64,000 nucleotides of DNA from Rhizobium sp. Leaf306 (GTDB lineage: Bacteria; Pseudomonadota; Alphaproteobacteria; Rhizobiales; Rhizobiaceae): positions 496,001 to 560,000 of the forward strand of contig NZ_LMNX01000002.1 of assembly GCF_001423425.1 (NCBI RefSeq), written 5' to 3'. Positions within the stretch are counted from its first letter, which is position 1. Every line of letters starts with the position of its first letter. Positions 59,352 to 64,000 of the stretch are shown in pieces. Made by a program: the position numbers and the translations under genes. The notes under the pieces were generated by a model that had not been told where the DNA came from, searched no databases, and worked only from the letters and a program-made list of their open reading frames with translations.

Positions 59352-59473
59352 ACGCACCCACTTTCTTCTTCCTGTATGTCCTGCCCTTTGTGATCGCTGG
59401 GGCGGGTTGGGTTGCCGTCTTGCTTGCGGAGCGAAGCAGCCGTCGCAAGCACCGGCTACATCCAGGAGAGTGA
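59348..59473 (+). CDS. 41-residue single-pass membrane protein (second of a pair)
   Basis: A 41-residue protein: a short start (MNAPT), one helix (FFFLYVLPFVIAGAGWVAVL), then a charged tail (LAERSSRRKHRLHPGE). The ATG is the ATGA overlap with the preceding gene, and GGAGAG lies upstream. A terminator follows 8 bases after its stop. The tail of Arg, His and Lys fits the cytoplasmic side. Function unknown; it was only found by following the overlap, because the open frame is larger on its left side. Confidence 0.65.
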   Translation: MNAPTFFFLYVLPFVIAGAGWVAVLLAERSSRRKHRLHPGE

Positions 59474-59481
59474 CAGTTCAC

Positions 59482-59524
59482 ACAAAAAAGCCCGCGAAGT
59501 CATAGACTTCACGGGCTTTTTTGT
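59482..59524. terminator. Bidirectional terminator between the small membrane genes and the MFS gene
   Basis: A long stem: 13 base pairs (59482-59494 with 59512-59524), one mismatch, then 6 more pairs (59496-59501 with 59505-59510) and a 3-base loop. A6 and T6 runs on the two sides make it work in both directions. Confidence 0.92.
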
Positions 59525-59544
59525 CAGTTTGATTCCGCCGTGGC

Positions 59545-60849
59545 TCAGACTTCGTCCTTGCCCGACAGGAGGATGCAGACCAGCGTGATCACGGCAGCGA
59601 TGCCGAGATAGTAGCCGACATAGGCCATGCCGTAATTGGCCTGGAGGTAGGTTGCGATATAGGGCGCAAGCGACGCGCCGAAGATGCCGGCAAGATTGAA
59701 GGTGATCGACGAGCCCGTATAGCGGACAGCGGTCGGGAAGGGCGCGGCCAGCGCCGTTCCGATCAGGCCGTAGGTCATGCCCATCAGCACCATCGCCAGT
59801 ACGACGAACAGGAAGATCATGCCTTCGCCATTGGTCATCAGTGCTGGCAGGACAAACGAGAACAGCCCGATCAGCACCGTCGTCACGATCAGCATCTCGC
59901 GGCGTCCGTAGCGGTCACCCAGCTTGCCGACGATCGGAATAAAGATGCCGAACACGATCGAGCCGAGCAACTGCACCTCGAGCGCATCGAGGAACGGCAT
60001 CTTCAGGATCTTGACGTTGTAGGACAGAAGATAGGCCGAGCCGATGTAGAACAGCACGAAGGTTGCAAGCGCCACGAAAGTGCCAAGCGCCAGGCTGCGC
60101 TTGTGCGTGCGGAACAGTTCCACGACCGGGATCTCGACCCGCTCCTGCTTGTCGATTGTCTTCTGGAAGGCTGGCGTCTCGGTGATCGAGAGGCGTACCC
60201 AGAGGCCAACGGCAATCAGCAGGATCGATGCAATGAACGGAATGCGCCAGCCCCAGGACAGAAGCGCTTCCTGCGACATGAAGTGCAGCAGGATCCAGAA
60301 CACGCCCGAAGACAGGAACAGGCCGACAGGAGCGCCAAGCTGCGGGAACATGCCGTACCAGGTGCGCTTACCCGGAGGTGCGTTTTCAGTCGCGAGCAGA
60401 ACGGCACCGCCCCATTCGCCGCCGAGGCCAAAGCCCTGGCCGAAACGGCAAAGCGCCAGAAGCAGCGGTGCTGCCACGCCGATCGTCTCATAGGTCGGCA
60501 GCAGGCCGATGATCACGGTGGAAATGCCCATGGTCAAAAGTGCGGCAACCAGCGTGGTCTTGCGTCCGATCCGGTCACCGAAATGGCCGAACACGACGGC
60601 TCCGAGCGGGCGGGCAAAAAATGCGATCGAGAAGGTTGCGAACGAGGCAAGCAGCGCCGTCGTCGGATCGCTGTTGGGGAAGAACAGCGCCGGGAAGACG
60701 AGGACCGCAGCCGTCGCGTAAACGTAGAAATCGAAGAACTCGATCGTCGTGCCGACCAGGCTGGCCGTCAGGACGCGTGCAGGAGAATTCATTGCAACAT
60801 GCGCTAACGGCTCAGCTGACGGCGAAGCGGGAGGCGTCGCGTTTGTCAT
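59545..60849 (-). CDS. MFS transporter, metabolite:H+ symporter (MHS) family
   Basis: A 434-residue inner-membrane protein with about 12 hydrophobic segments. The first helix region (ASLVGTTIEFFDFYVYATAA) and the loop motif FGHFGDRIGRKTTLV are typical of the MHS family, which includes proline/betaine, citrate, alpha-ketoglutarate and shikimate carriers. GQGFGLGGEWGGAVLLATEN is a further family signature. The substrate cannot be told. It is on the opposite strand from the dcw genes and splits the cluster between murB and ddl. Confidence 0.9.
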   Translation of the reverse strand: MTNATPPASPSAEPLAHVAMNSPARVLTASLVGTTIEFFDFYVYATAAVLVFPALFFPNSDPTTALLASFATFSIAFFARPLGAVVFGHFGDRIGRKTTLVAALLTMGISTVIIGLLPTYETIGVAAPLLLALCRFGQGFGLGGEWGGAVLLATENAPPGKRTWYGMFPQLGAPVGLFLSSGVFWILLHFMSQEALLSWGWRIPFIASILLIAVGLWVRLSITETPAFQKTIDKQERVEIPVVELFRTHKRSLALGTFVALATFVLFYIGSAYLLSYNVKILKMPFLDALEVQLLGSIVFGIFIPIVGKLGDRYGRREMLIVTTVLIGLFSFVLPALMTNGEGMIFLFVVLAMVLMGMTYGLIGTALAAPFPTAVRYTGSSITFNLAGIFGASLAPYIATYLQANYGMAYVGYYLGIAAVITLVCILLSGKDEV

Positions 60850-61242
60850 ACTGATTCCAATTCAGGAGATTTAAATATGCGGCTCTCTAGGAGTACCGGC
60901 TGCGACATACAGCAGTTTTCTGACGAGTAAAACAAAAAACGCGCAATAAACGGCACGTTTTCACCCCTGATCCATTGCGATCTTGCCGCGTTCGAGCAGC
61001 CGTTCGAGCTTCATGTCCCGTGCGGTACCCTGCGCCCTCAAGTCCTGCATTAACCATTTCAAAATCTAATTTGTGCTTCAATTTCAGCCTGTTGGGTTCT
61101 CCCATTAAGGAAAGTAAACGATTTGTTAACCATTTTGGTGCACCAATAGCCTGGCGATCAGATCTGAGAAAGAATCGTTGGTCGTACAAGTTTGGCGCAA
61201 GCGATGTCGCTTAAGCCTAAAGCCCTTTTCCGGGAGTGGTTG
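60850..61242. other. A/T-richer intergenic region upstream of ddl
   Basis: About 393 bases between the divergent MFS and ddl genes. Open frames in it (60887-61189 minus, 60975-61214 plus) have no family features. It must hold the promoters of the MFS gene and of ddl-ftsQ-ftsA; CtrA-like sites are described separately. Confidence 0.6.
61050..61133 (+). promoter_or_regulatory. CtrA-like sites upstream of ddl-ftsQ-ftsA
   Basis: The octamer TTAACCAT, a known CtrA half-site in alphaproteobacteria, occurs at 61050-61057 and again at 61126-61133. The second copy is also the right half of TAAA-CGATTTG-TTAAC (61115-61130), which matches the TTAA-N7-TTAAC consensus at 8 of 9 fixed positions. They lie 110 to 190 bases before the ddl start. 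CtrA control of division genes is known in Caulobacter and Sinorhizobium. Confidence 0.45.
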
Positions 61243-62169
61243 ATGAACGACATGCATGTGGCTGTATTGATGGGAGGGTTTTCCTCCGAGCGGCCGGTTA
61301 GCCTGTCTTCCGGCAACGCCTGTGCTGAGGCTTTGGAAGGCGAGGGTTACAAGGTGACGCGGGTTGATGTCGATCGTGATGTCGCAGCGGTTCTTGCCAG
61401 CCTGCGCCCGGATGTCGCCTTCAATGCGCTGCATGGTCCCTTCGGTGAAGATGGCACCATCCAGGGTGTGCTCGAATATCTCGAGATCCCCTATACGCAT
61501 TCCGGCGTTCTGGCCTCCGCTCTCGCGATGGACAAGCAGCAGGCAAAGCACGTGGCCAAGGCTGCCGGTATTCCTGTTGCTGAAGCCAAGGTCATGGATC
61601 GCCATGAGTTTACCAACGAGCATCCAATCGCCACGCCTTACGTCGTCAAGCCGGTGCGCGAAGGCTCGTCTTTCGGTGTCGTCATCGTCAAGGAAGGCCA
61701 GTCTCACCCGCCGCAGATCATTACCTCGCCGGAATGGAAGTACGGCAGCCAGGTGATGGTCGAGCGTTATGTCTATGGCCGCGAGCTGACCTGCGGCGTC
61801 ATGGGCGACGTGGCGCTGGGTGTGACGGAAGTCATCCCGAACGGCGACGCGTTCTATGACTACGATGCGAAATATGCGGTCGGTGGTTCGAGCCACGTCA
61901 TTCCCGCACAAATTTCACCAAATATTTACCAAAAAATTCAATCCTTGGCGCTTGAGGCGCACCGGGCGATGGGGTGCCGTGGCGTCAGTCGCTCGGACTT
62001 TCGCTTCGACGACCGGTTTTCCGAAGACGGCGAAGTCATCTGGCTGGAAATCAACACGCAGCCCGGGATGACGCCGACCTCGCTTGTGCCTGAGATGGCT
62101 GTTCATGCCGGTCATACTTTTGGTGGTCTCGTCCGTTGGATGGTGGAGGACGCGTCGTGTTTGCGTTGA
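61243..62169 (+). CDS. ddl: D-alanine--D-alanine ligase Ddl
   Basis: A 308-residue ATP-grasp enzyme that makes the D-Ala-D-Ala dipeptide used by MurF. It has [17 protein letters not shown] at the start, [27 protein letters not shown] and the Mg/ATP-binding end SRSDFRFDD...[14 protein letters not shown]. The ATG at 61243 (after GGGAG) gives the normal length; the open frame to 61192 adds a basic tail without a good site. Its end overlaps ftsQ by 13 bases. Confidence 0.95.
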   Translation: MNDMHVAVLMGGFSSERPVSLSSGNACAEALEGEGYKVTRVDVDRDVAAVLASLRPDVAFNALHGPFGEDGTIQGVLEYLEIPYTHSGVLASALAMDKQQAKHVAKAAGIPVAEAKVMDRHEFTNEHPIATPYVVKPVREGSSFGVVIVKEGQSHPPQIITSPEWKYGSQVMVERYVYGRELTCGVMGDVALGVTEVIPNGDAFYDYDAKYAVGGSSHVIPAQISPNIYQKIQSLALEAHRAMGCRGVSRSDFRFDDRFSEDGEVIWLEINTQPGMTPTSLVPEMAVHAGHTFGGLVRWMVEDASCLR

Positions 62170-63077
62170 ATAGCAAAAAAGCTGACGATCACGGCCGGGC
62201 AAACTATCTCGGCGCTGAAGAGCGTCGTGTACTGCCGCGTCCACTGCGCCGCGTCGTCCGCTTCGGCTTGAGCCTTGCGACGGGCCGCATCCATATCCCT
62301 GATCATACCGGCACGTTCGCGACTTTCGGTTTCTTCGCGGTTGTCGGCCTCTACGGAATGTCGCTCGGCGGCCATGCCCAGACGGTTGCCCAGGCGACGA
62401 CAGCGGCCGTCGGTTTCGCCATCGAAGACGTTCGCGTCTCGGGCAATGACCAGACGTCGGAAATCGACATCCTGCAGCTTCTCGGTCTCGATGGCACGAC
62501 CTCGCTGGTCGCTCTCGATGTCGATCAGGCGCGCCGCAAGCTGTCTGAGCTTCCCTGGGTTCGCTATGCCGAAGTCCGCAAAGTCTATCCGCGCACGATC
62601 GAAGTGATGCTCAAGGAGCGCGAGGCTTTCGGGATCTGGCAGAACGGTTCGGATCTCGCTCTGATCGAAAAGAACGGTTCCATCATCGCGCCGCTGCGGG
62701 ACAGCAAGTTCGCTTCCCTGCCACTGTTCGTGGGTCGTGAAGCAGACAAGGCCGCATCCGCTTTCGTCGATCAGATGGCTGCGTGGCCGGAGCTTCGCTC
62801 GCGGGTAAAGGCGTACGTCCGCGTCGCCGGTCGTCGCTGGGATTTGCACATCGACAACGGCGTTGTCCTGAAGCTGCCGGAAACCCAGGTCGAGACCGCG
62901 CTCAGCGTGCTGGCTCGTCTGGAAAAGGAAGAACGGATCTTGGAGCGTGACATCGCTGCCGTCGATCTTCGCCTGCACGACCGCACAACCGTTGAACTTA
63001 CTTCTGCCGCCACCGAACGCCGCAACGAGGCAGTCGAGGCACGCACGAAGGCGTTGAAGAAGGCAGGAGAGACGTGA
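62157..63077 (+). CDS. ftsQ: Cell division protein FtsQ
   Basis: A 306-residue bitopic protein that links early and late division proteins. It has a basic cytoplasmic N-terminus, one hydrophobic helix ([19 protein letters not shown]), then the periplasmic POTRA domain ([17 protein letters not shown]) and the FtsQ beta domain ([19 protein letters not shown]). The GTG at 62157 has GGAGG 7 bases upstream; the frame reaching 62136 lies further inside ddl. Its stop overlaps ftsA (GTGA). Confidence 0.94.
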   Translation: MFALNSKKADDHGRANYLGAEERRVLPRPLRRVVRFGLSLATGRIHIPDHTGTFATFGFFAVVGLYGMSLGGHAQTVAQATTAAVGFAIEDVRVSGNDQTSEIDILQLLGLDGTTSLVALDVDQARRKLSELPWVRYAEVRKVYPRTIEVMLKEREAFGIWQNGSDLALIEKNGSIIAPLRDSKFASLPLFVGREADKAASAFVDQMAAWPELRSRVKAYVRVAGRRWDLHIDNGVVLKLPETQVETALSVLARLEKEERILERDIAAVDLRLHDRTTVELTSAATERRNEAVEARTKALKKAGET

Positions 63078-64000
63078 GTGTATTCGGTTCTTCCAATTAC
63101 GGGCTTCCGCACATGAAGCCACTGTCTTCCAAGCGCAGCCACATCGTTTCGGTGCTCGACATCGGCTCGACCAAGGTCGTGTGCATGATTGCGCGGCTGA
63201 CGCCAAAGCAGGAAAGCCAGATCCTGCCGGGTCGGACCCATCATGTCGAGATCATCGGCATCGGCCACCAGCGTTCGCGCGGCGTCAAGTCCGGCGTCAT
63301 CGGCGATCTCGATGCGGCGGAAAGCGTCGTCCGTCTTGCGGTTGACGCTGCAGAGCGCATGGCCGGCCTCACGGTCGACAGCCTCATCGTCAATGTTTCT
63401 GCCGGTCGTCTGACCAGCGACGTCTATACGGCATCGATCGACCTCGGTGGACAGGAAGTCGAATCGGCCGATCTGAAGCGTGTTCTCGTCGCCGCCAGCC
63501 AGAAGTCGGCTCGCCAGGACCGCGCAATCCTTCACTCGCTGCCGACCGGCTTCACGCTGGATGGCGAAGTCGGGATCCGCGATCCGCTGGCGATGTACGG
63601 CGATATGCTGGGCGTCGATATGCATGTCGTCACCGCCGAGCGCGTGATGCTGCGTAACCTCGAGCTCTGCATCAACCGGGCGCATCTGTCCGTCGAGGGT
63701 ATGGTGGCAACGCCTTATGCCAGCGGCCTTGCAGCCCTTGTCGACGACGAAGTCGAACTGGGCTGTGCAGCGATCGACATGGGCGGCGGCACGACAACAA
63801 TTTCGGTGTTTGCCGAAGGCAAGCTCGTTCATACGGATGCGATCGGTCTCGGTGGCCATCACGTCACCACGGACCTTGCCCGCGGTCTTTCGACCCGGAT
63901 CGAGGATGCCGAGCGGATGAAGGTCGTGCATGGCTCGGCCGTCTCCAACGGCGCAGACGACCGCGACATGATTTCGGTTCCACCGATCGGCGAGGACGAC
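63074..64000 (+). CDS. ftsA: Cell division protein FtsA (5' part)
   Basis: The first 309 codons of the actin-like protein that anchors FtsZ to the membrane. It begins with GTG in a 4-base overlap with ftsQ. ATPase motifs are visible: phosphate-1 VSVLDIGSTKVVCMI, a 1C domain region (GVKSGVIGDLDAAES), and phosphate-2 AAIDMGGGTTTISVF. The C-terminal amphipathic membrane helix lies beyond the window. ftsZ would be expected next. Confidence 0.95.
   Translation, partial: MSVFGSSNYGLPHMKPLSSKRSHIVSVLDIGSTKVVCMIARLTPKQESQILPGRTHHVEIIGIGHQRSRGVKSGVIGDLDAAESVVRLAVDAAERMAGLTVDSLIVNVSAGRLTSDVYTASIDLGGQEVESADLKRVLVAASQKSARQDRAILHSLPTGFTLDGEVGIRDPLAMYGDMLGVDMHVVTAERVMLRNLELCINRAHLSVEGMVATPYASGLAALVDDEVELGCAAIDMGGGTTTISVFAEGKLVHTDAIGLGGHHVTTDLARGLSTRIEDAERMKVVHGSAVSNGADDRDMISVPPIGEDD

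Noticed and set aside
60887..61189. A 100-codon minus-strand frame upstream of ddl
   Set aside because: No ribosome-binding site or family pattern; it runs across the A/T-rich promoter region and CtrA-like sites.

Overview
The window looks like a piece of the main chromosome of an alphaproteobacterium of the Rhizobium/Agrobacterium/Sinorhizobium group. The evidence is a 505-residue FixL whose key residues fall at the same numbers as in Sinorhizobium meliloti FixL, an ArsR-methyltransferase regulator next to metF, a BtaA/BtaB betaine-lipid pair, a class A RNase P RNA, and a long murein/division (dcw) cluster of alphaproteobacterial type. The DNA is GC-rich with short intergenic gaps. I see no insertion sequence, prophage, CRISPR array, tRNA or rRNA.

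Layout. 0-3.5 kb: oxygen-sensing fixL-fixJ on the minus strand, followed by a degenerate receiver gene behind an FNR/FixK-type box, then a single-domain response regulator. 3.5-8.7 kb: an AGE-family sugar isomerase and full-length metH, whose promoter carries a palindrome seen again at 28.1 kb. 8.8-15 kb: a four-gene ABC importer (minus) and an ethanolamine-type APC permease with a long leader. 15-19.4 kb: a ParA-like ATPase, an L,D-transpeptidase, a DUF4432 protein, a DUF442/rhodanese-like protein, RidA and a 40-residue membrane protein. 19.4-24.3 kb: a tight operon (DMT exporter, CaiB/BaiF CoA-transferase, ThDP enzyme) and an alpha/beta hydrolase. 24.4-30 kb: a large membrane protein, ettA, then sahR-metF. 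30-44.3 kb: a 25-residue microprotein, transporters, several peptidoglycan hydrolases, btaA-btaB, a PPi-dependent phosphofructokinase, a TerB/J-domain protein overlapping an AmiD-like amidase, and an amino-acid oxidase-like flavoprotein. 44.3-44.8 kb: rnpB. 45.2-64 kb: mraZ-rsmH-ftsL-ftsI-murE-murF-mraY-murD-ftsW-murG-murC-murB, then two tiny membrane-protein genes and a convergent MFS gene, then ddl-ftsQ-ftsA (ftsA runs off the window).

How the genes fit together. metH and metF make and use methyl-tetrahydrofolate to regenerate methionine. The shared palindrome at metH and at sahR-metF suggests both are controlled by the ArsR-type regulator encoded here. FixL/FixJ plus the box-preceded receiver gene look like an oxygen circuit with a possible feedback arm. 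The dcw genes make the peptidoglycan precursor and the division machinery, while the L,D-transpeptidase, lytic transglycosylases, muramidase and amidase elsewhere in the window remodel the wall.

The best candidates for undescribed biology are the FixT-like receiver gene, the two-site SahR-type regulon, the structured leader in front of the transglycosylase at 42.4 kb, the microproteins at 30.2 and 59.1-59.5 kb, and the CoA-transferase/ThDP operon of unknown substrate. Start codons were chosen by eye from ribosome-binding sites and family N-termini; no database search was possible.
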